This document shows, piece by piece, positions 34,810-43,737 of a DNA stretch of 64,000 nucleotides. The notes beneath the pieces are model-generated. The model searched no databases. It was not told the DNA's origin and saw only the letters and a program-made list of their open reading frames with translations. Position 1 is the first letter of the stretch. The number at the start of each line of letters is the position of its first letter. The stretch covers positions 124,001 to 188,000 of the forward strand of contig NZ_RARC01000003.1 in the NCBI RefSeq assembly GCF_003719305.1. The letters run 5' to 3'. The DNA comes from Mycolicibacterium stellerae. GTDB taxonomy: Bacteria; Actinomycetota; Actinomycetes; Mycobacteriales; Mycobacteriaceae. A program made the translations under genes and the position numbers.

Positions 34810-36090
34810 ATGAGTCACAACAGCCTGGTGACCAAACCCGCAAGCGGACATTGGACCGACGACTATCCAGAACTCGGCCGCGGTCCGGTGTCGCTGGAGG
34901 ACTGCGTTTCGCCCGAGTTCTACGAGAAGGAACGCGAGCATGTGTTCCGCAAGACGTGGCTCTACATGGGCCGCGTCGAGCAGGTGCCCAAGTCAGGCAG
35001 CTATTTCACCCGCGAGCTGAGGTTCCTCAACACCTCGATCATCATCGTGCGCGGCCGCGACGACGTCATCCGTGCTTTTCACAACATCTGTCCGCACCGG
35101 GGCAACAAGATGTTGTGGGAGGACGACCCGTTCCAGGAGGTGTCCGGCCGCGCGCCGCTACTGTACTGCCGCTTTCACGGCTGGCGCTACAAACTGGACG
35201 GCACGCTGCACGCGGCCACCCGCACGGATCTGCTGCTCGACTTCGACGCCGACGCCTGTCGGGTGCCTGCCATCCAGTGCGAGGTGTGGGAGGGGTTCAT
35301 CTTCATCAACCTCGACCCGCACAACACCGAGCCCGTGCGGTCGTTTCTCGGCGAGCTCGCACACGGCATCGAGGGCTATCCCTTCGCAGGGCCGCACCAG
35401 GTCTACAGGTTCAAGGCCGAACTGCAGTGCAACTGGAAGATCTTCCTGGACGGATTCGCGGAGAGCTACCACGGGCCATACCTGCACGCCTCATCATTCG
35501 GCGCTCTGACCGCAGAGGCCAGAGACGCGTTCGATCAACCGAACCCGTTCACCGATGCGCTGGCCTACCAGCTCAAGGGCCCGCATCGGATGTTCTCCTT
35601 CTCCGGCGAGCCGTCCCGAAAAACGCCGTACTCCAAGCCGATCGAGTGCGTTTTCGAGGCCAGCGCGGCCGGCCCGTGGAACAAGCGGATCGACAGGGGG
35701 CCGATGCCGCCGGGAATCAATCCCACCCGGTCGGAAAAATACGGCTTCGACTCCTATCAGTTCTTCCCGAACTTCGTGCTGATCTTCGGCGCCTCCGGTT
35801 TCACCGTGCACACCCACTGGCCCACCGGACCGCACTCCCACATCTTCGAGACGGAGGCGTATTACCAGCCGCCCACATCGCACAAGGAGCGACTGGGCCA
35901 GGAGCTGACGATGACATTCCTCAACGACATCATCCTCGAAGACGCCAGCCCGTCCGAGGGTTTGCAGGCGATGCTCAACAGCGGTGCGCTGACCCACTTC
36001 ACGATGAACGACGAGGAGATCCTGCTGCGCCATCTGCACAAGGTCGTCGGCGATTACGTCGAGGGCGGCGAGAAGGCGAAAACACCATGA
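34810..36090 (+). CDS. Rieske non-heme iron oxygenase, alpha subunit
   Basis: 426 residues. ATG 34810 is chosen because AGGAGG at 34796-34801 is optimally spaced; GTG 34801 would start inside that site. The Rieske cluster ligands are Cys94 and His96 (CPHRG) with Cys120 and His123 (CRFHGW); mononuclear iron ligands are His221 and His226 in AESYHGPYLH. It hydroxylates an aromatic or alicyclic substrate using electrons from a reductase not encoded here. First gene of a four-gene operon. Confidence 0.92.
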   Translation: MSHNSLVTKPASGHWTDDYPELGRGPVSLEDCVSPEFYEKEREHVFRKTWLYMGRVEQVPKSGSYFTRELRFLNTSIIIVRGRDDVIRAFHNICPHRGNKMLWEDDPFQEVSGRAPLLYCRFHGWRYKLDGTLHAATRTDLLLDFDADACRVPAIQCEVWEGFIFINLDPHNTEPVRSFLGELAHGIEGYPFAGPHQVYRFKAELQCNWKIFLDGFAESYHGPYLHASSFGALTAEARDAFDQPNPFTDALAYQLKGPHRMFSFSGEPSRKTPYSKPIECVFEASAAGPWNKRIDRGPMPPGINPTRSEKYGFDSYQFFPNFVLIFGASGFTVHTHWPTGPHSHIFETEAYYQPPTSHKERLGQELTMTFLNDIILEDASPSEGLQAMLNSGALTHFTMNDEEILLRHLHKVVGDYVEGGEKAKTP

Positions 36091-36410
36091 ATGCCACTCT
36101 GCCGCAGGAGTTTTCACATCTCGAGCACCTGGTACCCGAATGGGCGATCGAGGACGGGCACGAGCGATACGTCAAGCGCGTCAACAGCTCCATGGAAGAG
36201 ATCAAAGCGTTCTACGACGAGGTGTTCCCGGTCGCCGATGAGGCGGTCGCGTACATCGACAAGTTCGACTACTCCGAACCGCTGCCCGACGACGTCGCCA
36301 ACCTGCGCAACCTGCTGTACTCGCTGATCACCGTCTCACTGGCGGTGGAACTGTGGAAGCAGCCGCGGGTGAAGCACTCGGCCAACACGATTCTCACGAG
36401 GGTGAGCTGA
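36087..36410 (+). CDS. small protein of Rieske operon, unknown function
   Basis: 107 residues, ATGA overlap with the Rieske gene. Predicted mostly helical, rich in Glu/Asp, with no cysteine cluster. I do not recognise a family. Tight coupling to the oxygenase gene suggests a small partner subunit or assembly factor. Confidence 0.72.
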   Translation: MNATLPQEFSHLEHLVPEWAIEDGHERYVKRVNSSMEEIKAFYDEVFPVADEAVAYIDKFDYSEPLPDDVANLRNLLYSLITVSLAVELWKQPRVKHSANTILTRVS

Positions 36411-36416
36411 TCCGCC

Positions 36417-37247
36417 ATGGGACTGACATCTGCACAGCTCGACATCGTCGACCTCACCCCGAGAATCGGCAGCGAGATCCGAACCGATCTCGACACGCTG
36501 CTCAGCGGCCGGGCGGCCCGCAGCATCCGCGACACCCTGGAACAGCGTGGCGTGGTGTTCTTCCGCGGTCTGGACATCGATGACGAGCAGCAGGTCGCGA
36601 TCGCCAAGACGCTGGGCGCGATACCCGAAAACGAAGGCCAGGGCGGCATTTACAAGATCTCGCTCGACAAGAACGTGAACCAGCGAGCCGAATACTTGAA
36701 GGGCTCGATGTTCTGGCACTTCGACGGGTCGCTGCAGCCCTACCCGAACCTGGCCACGCTGCTGCGGGCGATCAAGCTCTCGGACACCGGCGGCGAAACC
36801 GAGTTCTGCAACACCTACGCCGCCTACGACGATCTGCCGCAGGCCGACAAGGACTACATCACCGAACTACGCGTCGTGCACAGCGCGGAGCGATCGCAGT
36901 ACTACGTCCGGCCCGAGATGAGCCACGAAGAGATCGCCTTCTGGCAGAAATCGCCGACGAAGGCGTGTCCGATGGTGTGGACGCACCAGTCAGGGCGTAA
37001 GTCGCTGTTGCTCGGCGCCACCGCGGACTACGTGATCGGACTGCCGGTCGAGGAAAGCCGCGCGCTGCTGGCCCGCCTCCGCGACTGGGCCACCCAGCCG
37101 CAGTACGTCTACCGGCACGAGTGGCAGCCCGGTGACCTGCTGATGTGGGACAACACCGGCACCATGCACCGGGTGCTGGAGTATTCCGTCGACAGTGGCC
37201 GCCTGATGCATCGCACCATCCTGGCCGGCGAAGAGCCACTGCATTGA
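36417..37247 (+). CDS. TauD/TfdA-family 2-oxoglutarate dioxygenase
   Basis: 276 residues. Iron ligands are His101 and Asp103 in FWHFDGS and His251 in GTMHRV; Arg266 in LMHRTIL should bind 2-oxoglutarate. Such enzymes hydroxylate next to heteroatoms, for example cleaving sulfonates, sulfate esters or aryloxyacetates. Next to a sulfatase this raises the possibility of an organosulfur substrate. Six bases after the small gene; the stop overlaps the following TTG. Confidence 0.9.
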   Translation: MGLTSAQLDIVDLTPRIGSEIRTDLDTLLSGRAARSIRDTLEQRGVVFFRGLDIDDEQQVAIAKTLGAIPENEGQGGIYKISLDKNVNQRAEYLKGSMFWHFDGSLQPYPNLATLLRAIKLSDTGGETEFCNTYAAYDDLPQADKDYITELRVVHSAERSQYYVRPEMSHEEIAFWQKSPTKACPMVWTHQSGRKSLLLGATADYVIGLPVEESRALLARLRDWATQPQYVYRHEWQPGDLLMWDNTGTMHRVLEYSVDSGRLMHRTILAGEEPLH

Positions 37248-38095
37248 AGCTTGCCATCGCCACGCCCGTCGTCACCAACGTCGCCGGAGCGCCGCTGACG
37301 TGGGAGAGAGACGCGTCGATCGAGGAGATCGGCCGAGTCGCCGAGACTGCGGATCGGCTTGGCTATCACCATCTCACGTGTAGCGAGCACATCGGGATCC
37401 CCGCAACCGAGGCGGGCAGGCGCGGCTCGCGCTACTGGGATCCGCTCGCCACGCTGGGCTATGTATCGGCGCGCACCAAACAGATCCGGTTGGCGACCAT
37501 GACGCTGGTGCTTGGATACCACCACCCGCTGGCGATCGTAAAGCGCTACGGCACACTGGATCACGTCAGCGGCGGCCGGGTCATCCTCGGCGTCGGGGTG
37601 GGCACCCTCAAGGAGGAGTTCGACCTTCTCGGCGCACCGTTCGACGATCGAGGTGACCGAGCCGACGATGCGCTGCGGGCACTGCGTGCGGCATTGGCGA
37701 GCAACGAGCCGGTGTATGCGGGCAAGTACTACTCGTTCGGCGGCTTGATCGTCGACCCGTGCGCGCTTCAGGAGCGCATGCCGATCTGGATCGGCGGCCG
37801 GACAAGGCGGTCGCTGCGGCGTGCGGTCACCCTCGCCGAGGGCTGGTGCCCGTTCGGTATCTCGCTCGACACCGCCGCCGAATGGCTTGCGGCGCGCGAA
37901 CTTCCGCCGGGGTTCGAGGTGGTGCTGCCCGCCGACCACCTGCTTGACCCCGTCAAAGAACCCGAGGCGACGAAAGAGACACTGGCCGCCATGGCCGCCG
38001 CGGGGACGACGACGGTGTCCGCGCGGTTCGTCCACCACTCGCTGGAGCACTACCTCGAGCAGGTCCACGCGCTCGCCGAGCTGAACCCCACCTAG
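37244..38095 (+). CDS. LLM-class F420-dependent oxidoreductase
   Basis: 283 residues from TTG 37244, which overlaps the TauD stop (TTGA). Luciferase-like TIM barrel: early strand LAIATPVV, WERDASIEEIGRVAETADRLGYHHLTCSEH, LGYVSARTKQIRLATMTLVLGYHHP, and GGRVILGVGVGTLKEEFDLLG. Members use F420 or FMN. Last gene of the Rieske operon, ending just before a strong hairpin. Confidence 0.88.
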   Translation: MKLAIATPVVTNVAGAPLTWERDASIEEIGRVAETADRLGYHHLTCSEHIGIPATEAGRRGSRYWDPLATLGYVSARTKQIRLATMTLVLGYHHPLAIVKRYGTLDHVSGGRVILGVGVGTLKEEFDLLGAPFDDRGDRADDALRALRAALASNEPVYAGKYYSFGGLIVDPCALQERMPIWIGGRTRRSLRRAVTLAEGWCPFGISLDTAAEWLAARELPPGFEVVLPADHLLDPVKEPEATKETLAAMAAAGTTTVSARFVHHSLEHYLEQVHALAELNPT

Positions 38096-38105
38096 CCCTT
38101 CTCTG

Positions 38106-38165
38106 GCGAGCAGGCGCAAAAGTACCCTCAGCCACGGCTTTTGGGGTACTTTTGCGACTGCTCGC
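38106..38165. terminator. strong bidirectional terminator hairpin
   Basis: Two 22-base arms (38106-38127 and 38144-38165) match at 21 of 22 positions around a 16-base loop; the stem includes GCAAAAGTACCC / GGGTACTTTTGC, giving T-runs on both strands. It separates the convergent LLM gene and TetR gene. Confidence 0.75.
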
Positions 38166-38176
38166 GAGGGGGAGTG

Positions 38177-38779
38177 TCAGCGTGCGCGGGGCGGCCGGTC
38201 CGGGGCGAAGCCTCGAACCACATGCGATCGCACGAAATCGGCGACCACCCTCGCGTCGTCCAGATCCAATGTCGCCGACGGCGTGCTGAACAACGAGAAG
38301 AGCATGCGCGCATACCACTCGCCCGCCGCCACCACATCGAGGTCCTTGCGTACCTCGCCGGTGAGCTTCGCCGCGGCGAGGTACGGCGCCAGGAACTCGG
38401 CGCACTCACGCAACAGCAATGCGGCGTTCTTGGTGAGCAGCAAGCTCACCTCGTCTTCGTCGAAGTATGCCTCCGGCTCGATGACGCGTCGGGCTCTTGT
38501 CACGAAGACCCCCGCCCGAACCAATTGGTCCTCCAGCGTCTCGCCTTTGCGCATCGCCGCGGCCATCTCGCGGTAGAACTTCTGCGAAGCGCCCTCCGCG
38601 CATGCCTCGACGATCTGTGCCTTGTCGCGGAAATACTCATACACTGTGCTGCGCGAAACATCTGCGGCCCTGGCGATGTCGACGACGGTCGTCTTGTCCA
38701 GGCCATGCCGACGGAAGCAGTCGAACGCGGACTCGATGATGAGCTCGCGGGTATCGGTTGCCGTCGATGCTGAAGTCAT
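38177..38779 (-). CDS. TetR-family regulator, last gene of the igr-like operon
   Basis: 200 residues. HTH: GLDKTTVVDIARAADVSRSTVYEYFRDKAQI. It starts ten bases after the thiolase stop, so it is transcribed with the side-chain degradation genes and probably represses them, likely through a dyad in the P450/CoA-transferase intergenic region. The ligand is probably an acyl-CoA intermediate, by analogy with KstR/KstR2. Confidence 0.9.
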   Translation of the reverse strand: MTSASTATDTRELIIESAFDCFRRHGLDKTTVVDIARAADVSRSTVYEYFRDKAQIVEACAEGASQKFYREMAAAMRKGETLEDQLVRAGVFVTRARRVIEPEAYFDEDEVSLLLTKNAALLLRECAEFLAPYLAAAKLTGEVRKDLDVVAAGEWYARMLFSLFSTPSATLDLDDARVVADFVRSHVVRGFAPDRPPRAR

Positions 38780-38789
38780 GGCGGCCGTG

Positions 38790-39956
38790 TCAGTCCGTCG
38801 CGAGGATCAGTGCGCTCGTCGGCACACCGGTTCCGGATGTGACAAGGACATGCTCGACGCCGTCGACCTGGTTGTAGGAGGTGCCACGCACCTGCCGGAC
38901 GCCCTCGGTGATGCCGTTCATGCCGTGGATGTACGCCTCGCCGAGCAGACCGCCGTTCGTATTGATCGGCAGTTCCCCGCCGAGGGAGAGCCGTTCGATC
39001 GTCGCGAAGTCCTTGGCCTCACCGCGACCACAGAAACCGAGCTCCTCCAATTGGGCGAACACGAACGGGGTGAAGTGGTCGTAGAGGAACGCGGTCTGGA
39101 TGTCGGTCGGCTTGAGTTCCGAATCGCGCCAGAGCTTTTCGGCGACGACGCCCATTTCCGGTAGACCCGTGATGTCGTCGCGGTAGTAGCTCGTCATCAT
39201 CTCGCCATCTGCGGCCGCGCCCTGGACCGCTGCGGTGATCACCGCGGGCGGTTGGGGAAGGTCGCGCGCACGCTCGGCGCTGGTGACGACGATCGCGACG
39301 CCGCCGTCGCTCTCTTGGCAGCAGTCGAGCAGGCGCAGAACGGGTTCGATGACCCACCGCGACTTCTGATGGTCCTCCAGCGTGATCGGCCGTTGGTAGA
39401 ACCATGCGTCGGGATTGCGGGCCGCGTGCGCGCGGTCGACGACGGAGATCCTGCCGAAGTCCTCATTCGTGACGCCGTAGGTCGACATGTACCGCTGGGC
39501 GTGCAGCGCCACCCACGCCGCGGGCGTCAACAACCCGAAAGGCGCGTAGTTCGCCATGAACAACGGTGTTTCGCCCGTCGGCCGCGCACCCGAACCGCCG
39601 AACCGGAACCCGGACCGCTCGTTGAATGCGCGGTAGCACACGACGGCGTCGGCCGTACCCGTCGCCACCGCCATGGCGGCCTGCACCACCGTGCCCGCCG
39701 CGGCCCCGCCGCCGTGGTGCACGCGGCTGAAGAACGTCAGGTCGCCGATGCCGACGTTTCGGGCGATCTCGATCTCGTCGCTCGAGTCCATGGTGAACGT
39801 GACCATGCCGTCGATGTCGCTCGGCGCCAGCCCGGCGTCGTCGATGGCGGCTTTCACCGCCTCGCAGGCGAGTTGGAGCTCGCTTCGGCCGGACTCCTTT
39901 GAGAATTCGGTCTGGCCGATGCCCGCGATAGCGGTCTGGCCGCTCAGGCCGCTCAC
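38790..39956 (-). CDS. Ltp2-like thiolase/aldolase (SCP-x type)
   Basis: 388 residues from GTG 39956, which overlaps the MaoC stop. It has a thiolase fold (TAIAGIGQTEFSKESG, VVQAAMAVATGTADAVVCYRAFNERSG, CQESDGGVAIVV, NGGLLGEAYIHGMNGI) but lacks the nucleophile Cys of degradative thiolases, as in Ltp2, the retro-aldolase that ends cholesterol side-chain removal. Ltp2 needs the DUF35 domain of ChsH2 as partner; here that partner is a separate small protein in the same operon. Confidence 0.88.
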   Translation of the reverse strand: MSGLSGQTAIAGIGQTEFSKESGRSELQLACEAVKAAIDDAGLAPSDIDGMVTFTMDSSDEIEIARNVGIGDLTFFSRVHHGGGAAAGTVVQAAMAVATGTADAVVCYRAFNERSGFRFGGSGARPTGETPLFMANYAPFGLLTPAAWVALHAQRYMSTYGVTNEDFGRISVVDRAHAARNPDAWFYQRPITLEDHQKSRWVIEPVLRLLDCCQESDGGVAIVVTSAERARDLPQPPAVITAAVQGAAADGEMMTSYYRDDITGLPEMGVVAEKLWRDSELKPTDIQTAFLYDHFTPFVFAQLEELGFCGRGEAKDFATIERLSLGGELPINTNGGLLGEAYIHGMNGITEGVRQVRGTSYNQVDGVEHVLVTSGTGVPTSALILATD

Positions 39957-40411
39957 GCCACCCTGTCCTCGAGCAGGCTGACGGTCGCCGTGCCCGACAC
40001 GTGGTCGCCGAGGCTGTTGCTGCCTCGGAACTCGACCTCGATGAGACCCTCGCCATCGGCGGAGCCCTCGGACTTGCCGGTGACGGTGCCGGTGAATCGC
40101 AGCGGATCGTCGGGAAACGCGGGCACACCCAACCGGATCGCCAAGCGCTTCACCATCGCTTCGGGACCGGCCCAGTCGGTCAGAAACCGCACGCACAGCC
40201 CGTTGGTGGTGAGGATGTTCATGAACATGTTGGGCGAGCCTTGCTTTTTGGCGAACTCCGGATCGTGGTGCACCGGCATGAAGTCGCGCGACGCGATGGC
40301 CGCCGCGACGATGACCGTTGCGGTGACGGGGATCTCGAGGGGAGCCACCTGGTCGCCGACGTCGATGTCGCGCCAGTCCAGCGTGGCGGTGCGGAACTTC
40401 GTGGTGGTCAT
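39953..40411 (-). CDS. MaoC-like enoyl-CoA hydratase subunit (ChsH1-like)
   Basis: 152 residues from ATG 40411. Single hot-dog domain with VIVAAAIASRDFMPVHHDPEFAKKQGSPNMFMN, the R-hydratase hydratase-2 motif (Asp/His region). Overlaps the acyl-CoA dehydrogenase upstream and the thiolase downstream by four bases each. In the igr operon ChsH1 pairs with the MaoC part of ChsH2 to hydrate an unsaturated side-chain CoA ester; here the partner is probably the protein at 41963-42538. Confidence 0.85.
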   Translation of the reverse strand: MTTTKFRTATLDWRDIDVGDQVAPLEIPVTATVIVAAAIASRDFMPVHHDPEFAKKQGSPNMFMNILTTNGLCVRFLTDWAGPEAMVKRLAIRLGVPAFPDDPLRFTGTVTGKSEGSADGEGLIEVEFRGSNSLGDHVSGTATVSLLEDRVA

Positions 40412-41526
40412 AGGTCTCCTCCTACATATGCGGCGGCGAGGCGCGCAAGCTGCGCCGAGGCCGAGCCGAGCGTCAGCTCGTTGTGCTTGGCCCACAGGAA
40501 GTAGCGGAACAGGGGATAGGTGGTGTCGATGCCGATGCCGCCGTGCACCTGCTGAGCGGTGGCCGCGACGCGCGAGCCCGCATCGGCCGCCCAGAATTTC
40601 GCGATGCCTGCCTCGCGGCCAGGCAGCCCACCCTGATCGAGGCGCCAGGCGGCCTGCCACATGGTCCACCGGATGGCCTCGACGTCGATGAAGGCGTCGG
40701 CCATCCGCTGTTGCACGGCCTGGAAGCTGCCGATCGGCCTGCCGAACTGCTCGCGTTCGGTGGTGTAGGACGCGGCCATCCGGAGCGCGCGCTCCGTCAC
40801 GCCGAGTTGGATCGCGCACAGCCCGACAAGCGCACGCGCATAAAGTGATTCGAGGAGCCCGCGGCCGTCGTCGGCAATTCGATCGGTTGCGAGAGCACCG
40901 TCGAGGATGACGTCGGCATGCGGTTCGCCGTTTGTCGTCACAACAGGCCGGATCTCGATGCCGTCGGAGTCAGCGCCGACGAGGAAGACCCCGACGTCAC
41001 CGTCGTCGAGCGCGGCCGGGATGAGGATGGTGCGGGCGAGCTGCGCCGCGGGTACCAGCTCCTTGGTGCCGTGGAGACGCCAGCCGTCGCCGTCGCGACG
41101 CGCTGTGGTCGCCGGCCGGGTCGGGTCCGAGCGGCCCGGTTCTGCCAAACCCGCTGTGAGTAGCCATGAGCCGTCGATGACAGAGGGAAGGTACCGCTGC
41201 CGCTGCGCGTCGTCGCCGTAGCGGGCGATGGTGTCGGCGCCGAGTAGCAGGGTCGCGTAGACCGGCACCGGCGCCACGCTCCAACCCACCTCCGCGAGAA
41301 GCAAAGCCAACTCGACAAAGCCTCGGCCGCTGCCGCCCACATTCTCGGGCAGCGAGATTCCGAGCAGGTCGGCTGTCGCCAGCTCACGCCACAGCTCGGC
41401 ATCGTGGCGCACGTCGCCGCCTTCGAGCTCGGTGAGATGTTCGGGGGTGACGCGGTGCTCGAAGAGCTGACGCGCAACCTTGGCGATCGTCTCCTGGTCC
41501 TCGGTTAAGTCGAAATCCATATCCAT
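40408..41526 (-). CDS. acyl-CoA dehydrogenase, subunit 2 (ChsE-like)
   Basis: 372 residues from ATG 41526. MDFDLTEDQETIAKVARQLF, a LTAGLAEPG active-site loop, REQFGRPIGSFQAVQQRMADAFI and QQVHGGIGIDTTYPLFRYF are acyl-CoA dehydrogenase signatures. Mycobacterial side-chain dehydrogenases such as ChsE1-ChsE2 are heterotetramers in which only one subunit carries the catalytic Glu; two dehydrogenase genes in this operon fit that arrangement. Confidence 0.88.
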   Translation of the reverse strand: MDMDFDLTEDQETIAKVARQLFEHRVTPEHLTELEGGDVRHDAELWRELATADLLGISLPENVGGSGRGFVELALLLAEVGWSVAPVPVYATLLLGADTIARYGDDAQRQRYLPSVIDGSWLLTAGLAEPGRSDPTRPATTARRDGDGWRLHGTKELVPAAQLARTILIPAALDDGDVGVFLVGADSDGIEIRPVVTTNGEPHADVILDGALATDRIADDGRGLLESLYARALVGLCAIQLGVTERALRMAASYTTEREQFGRPIGSFQAVQQRMADAFIDVEAIRWTMWQAAWRLDQGGLPGREAGIAKFWAADAGSRVAATAQQVHGGIGIDTTYPLFRYFLWAKHNELTLGSASAQLARLAAAYVGGDL

Positions 41527-41552
41527 CCGCTCCTCGGGTGCGCGGGCGCCGC

Positions 41553-41963
41553 CTACCTGGCCGGGCGGAACTGGTGCAGGACGATGTCATTCCCGTCGAT
41601 GGTGTCGAACGTCTCGTAGAAGACCTCGACGGGCATGCCGACTTCGACGTCGGCAGGGGCGATTTCGCACAGATTGGACACCAGCCGCACTCCTTCGTCG
41701 AGCTCGACGAGCGCGACGATGTACGGGTATTCCATCAACGGCATTGGCGGGTGCTGCGGCATCACGTAGCTGTACACGGTGCCGTGACCCGTGGCCTCGA
41801 TGGTGTCCCAGTCGAGCGAGTTGCACGACGGGCACATCGGCCGCGCCGGCTGGCGCAACGCCTGACACGCTGTGCATCGCTGGATCAGCAGCTTGTTCTC
41901 GCGCAACCCGTTCCAGAAGAACTCGTTGTCCGGGCTTGTCGTCGGAGCCAGCCTCGTCGCCAT
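41553..41963 (-). CDS. DUF35 zinc-ribbon/OB-fold protein (ChsH2 C-terminal-like)
   Basis: 136 residues. Zinc ribbon with CTAC and CPSC pairs (in CTACQALRQPARPMCPSC), then an OB-fold with GHGTVYSYVMPQHPP and a C-terminal EVFYETFDTIDG. In M. tuberculosis the same domain is the C-terminal half of ChsH2 and binds Ltp2. Here it is a separate gene, ATG 41963 overlapping the stop of the hydratase-like gene by three bases. Confidence 0.87.
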   Translation of the reverse strand: MATRLAPTTSPDNEFFWNGLRENKLLIQRCTACQALRQPARPMCPSCNSLDWDTIEATGHGTVYSYVMPQHPPMPLMEYPYIVALVELDEGVRLVSNLCEIAPADVEVGMPVEVFYETFDTIDGNDIVLHQFRPAR

Positions 41964-42538
41964 CAGTCCCGAGCCGTTCCGGCGGCGGGGGCCGTGTTGG
42001 CCTTGAAGCGGAAGACCCGAAACCGCTGCCGCCCCAAGACCTCACCGTGCTGGTCGGTGTAGGTGGACAACCAGGTGACGAAATGGCCCGTGCCAAGCGA
42101 GGTCTTCTTCTCGTCGGAGACGTCCTCGTACTCCTGCGTCACCGAGATCACGTCGCCAAGACGCGGATAGCGCTCGATCTCGAACTCGGAGTTGGTCGCG
42201 ACGATGCCGGTGAAGCCGGCCTCTTCGATGAACGCGGCCGGATTCTTGCTCTTGTCCATTTCGATCGGAACACCGCCACGCTCGGCGATCCCCTCGATCT
42301 TGGGTGCGGGCATCGTCCACGCCTGCAACATCACCGGTGGAGAGACGATGCCGCCGAACCGCGACTTCTCCGCGAAGTCCGGATCGAGGTACACCGGGTT
42401 CATGTCGGCGAGCGCGTGGGCCCAGTGCCGGATCATCGGCTGGTTCACCGGGTCCGGCGCTACCGTCGGCTTACCCGACCCGCCGGTCGGCTGCCCGACG
42501 AGCGCATCGAGCTTTTTTCGGAACTCGGCGTCAGTCAC
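41963..42538 (-). CDS. MaoC/FAS1-type dehydratase (ChsH2 N-terminal-like)
   Basis: 191 residues from GTG 42538, overlapping the stop of the upstream dehydrogenase. RHWAHALADMNPVYLDPDFAEKSRFGGIVSPPVMLQAW is the FAS1-like hot-dog N-terminal motif seen in ChsH2; VISVTQEYEDVSDEKKTSLGTGHFVTW follows. Equivalent to the first half of ChsH2, so a heteromeric enoyl-CoA hydratase with the MaoC protein at 39953-40411 is likely. Confidence 0.85.
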   Translation of the reverse strand: MTDAEFRKKLDALVGQPTGGSGKPTVAPDPVNQPMIRHWAHALADMNPVYLDPDFAEKSRFGGIVSPPVMLQAWTMPAPKIEGIAERGGVPIEMDKSKNPAAFIEEAGFTGIVATNSEFEIERYPRLGDVISVTQEYEDVSDEKKTSLGTGHFVTWLSTYTDQHGEVLGRQRFRVFRFKANTAPAAGTARD

Positions 42539-43734
42539 TTCGCATCTCCGTTCTGGGAAGCCCGCAGATCACGTGGTGCGCGTGGCATGAAAAGCCCGGC
42601 CATCGCGATGATGTCGCGCTGAAGCTCGTTTGCGCCACCGCCGAAGGTGTTGATGACCGCGGTCCGGTAGGCCGACTCGAGCGCACCGCGCAATGGTGCG
42701 TCTTCGCCCTTGCGCGTACCAGCCCGATCCAGCACCTCGAGCAGTTCCCGCGCGACCTGCTGCGTCAGCTCGGTGCCGAAAACCTTCACCGCCGACGCCT
42801 CACCCATCCCGAGCACGCCCTTCGTCATCGCCGCGTTCACCCGCAGGTTCATGATTTTGTAGGCGGCGACCTGCGCCTCCACCCGGGCCAGTGCGTGCCG
42901 CACCCACGGCTGGTCGATCACGTGGCCGTCGTCGAGTTCGGTGGTCTGCGCCCACGTCAACGTCTTCTCGAACAGCGGCTCCAGCGCACCCATGTTGCCC
43001 AGCGCGGCGCGTTCGAAGTTCAGCTGTGTGGTGATCAGCCGCCAGCCTTCGTTCACACCGCCGACGATCGATGACGCGGGAACCCGGACGTCGTCGTAGA
43101 ACGTGTAGAACGTGGACACGCCCGGCATGGTGTGCAGCGGCTTCCACGAGAACCCCGGCGATGACGTCGGCACGATGAAGATCGAAATGCCCTTGTGCTT
43201 CTTGACTCCTGGATCGGTGCGCGCCGCGAGCCAGATGTAGTCGGCGTACGCCGCGCCGCTGGTGAACATCTTCTGACCGTTGATGACGTAGTCGTCGCCG
43301 TCGCGCACCGCTGCGGTGCGCAGCGACGCCAAATCGCTTCCCGCCGACGGTTCGGAGTAGCCGATCGCGAACTCGACGGTACCGTCCAGAATCGACGGCA
43401 GAAACTTCTGCTTCTGCTCCTCGGTACCGCAGCTCGCCAGCGTCGGCCCGACGGTGTTCAGGGTGACCAGCGGTATCGGGGTGTTGAGGCGTTGCGCCTC
43501 TTCGAAGAAGATGAACTGTTCGAGGGCGGTAAACCCTCGTCCGCCATACTCTTTGGGCCAGCCGACGCCGAGCAGATCAGCGGCGCCGAGCGCTCGCACG
43601 CACTCCTTGACCGCGTCGCCACCCTCCATGCGGTTTGCGACGGCGGCGATGCGTTCGGGCGTCATCACCGTCTCCAGGGATGACCGGATCTCGCTGCGCA
43701 ACTGCTTCTGCTCGGGCGTGAAGTCCAGATGCAC
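42535..43734 (-). CDS. acyl-CoA dehydrogenase, subunit 1 (ChsE-like)
   Basis: 399 residues from GTG 43734. MHLDFTPEQKQLRSEIRSSL, IGYSEPSAGSDLASLRTAA (FAD/substrate loop), FYTFYDDVRVPAS and the late AYRTAVINTFGGGANELQRDIIA fit the long-chain/steroid-CoA dehydrogenase group (FadE28/29, FadE26 type). Three bases after the P450 stop. Together with the second dehydrogenase it would desaturate the alpha-beta position of a side-chain CoA ester. Confidence 0.9.
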   Translation of the reverse strand: MHLDFTPEQKQLRSEIRSSLETVMTPERIAAVANRMEGGDAVKECVRALGAADLLGVGWPKEYGGRGFTALEQFIFFEEAQRLNTPIPLVTLNTVGPTLASCGTEEQKQKFLPSILDGTVEFAIGYSEPSAGSDLASLRTAAVRDGDDYVINGQKMFTSGAAYADYIWLAARTDPGVKKHKGISIFIVPTSSPGFSWKPLHTMPGVSTFYTFYDDVRVPASSIVGGVNEGWRLITTQLNFERAALGNMGALEPLFEKTLTWAQTTELDDGHVIDQPWVRHALARVEAQVAAYKIMNLRVNAAMTKGVLGMGEASAVKVFGTELTQQVARELLEVLDRAGTRKGEDAPLRGALESAYRTAVINTFGGGANELQRDIIAMAGLFMPRAPRDLRASQNGDAK

Positions 43735-43737
43735 CGG

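Noticed and set aside
37109..38119. 336-codon minus-strand frame across the TauD/LLM junction
   Set aside because: Antisense to two well-supported genes, no recognisable motifs, no Shine-Dalgarno.
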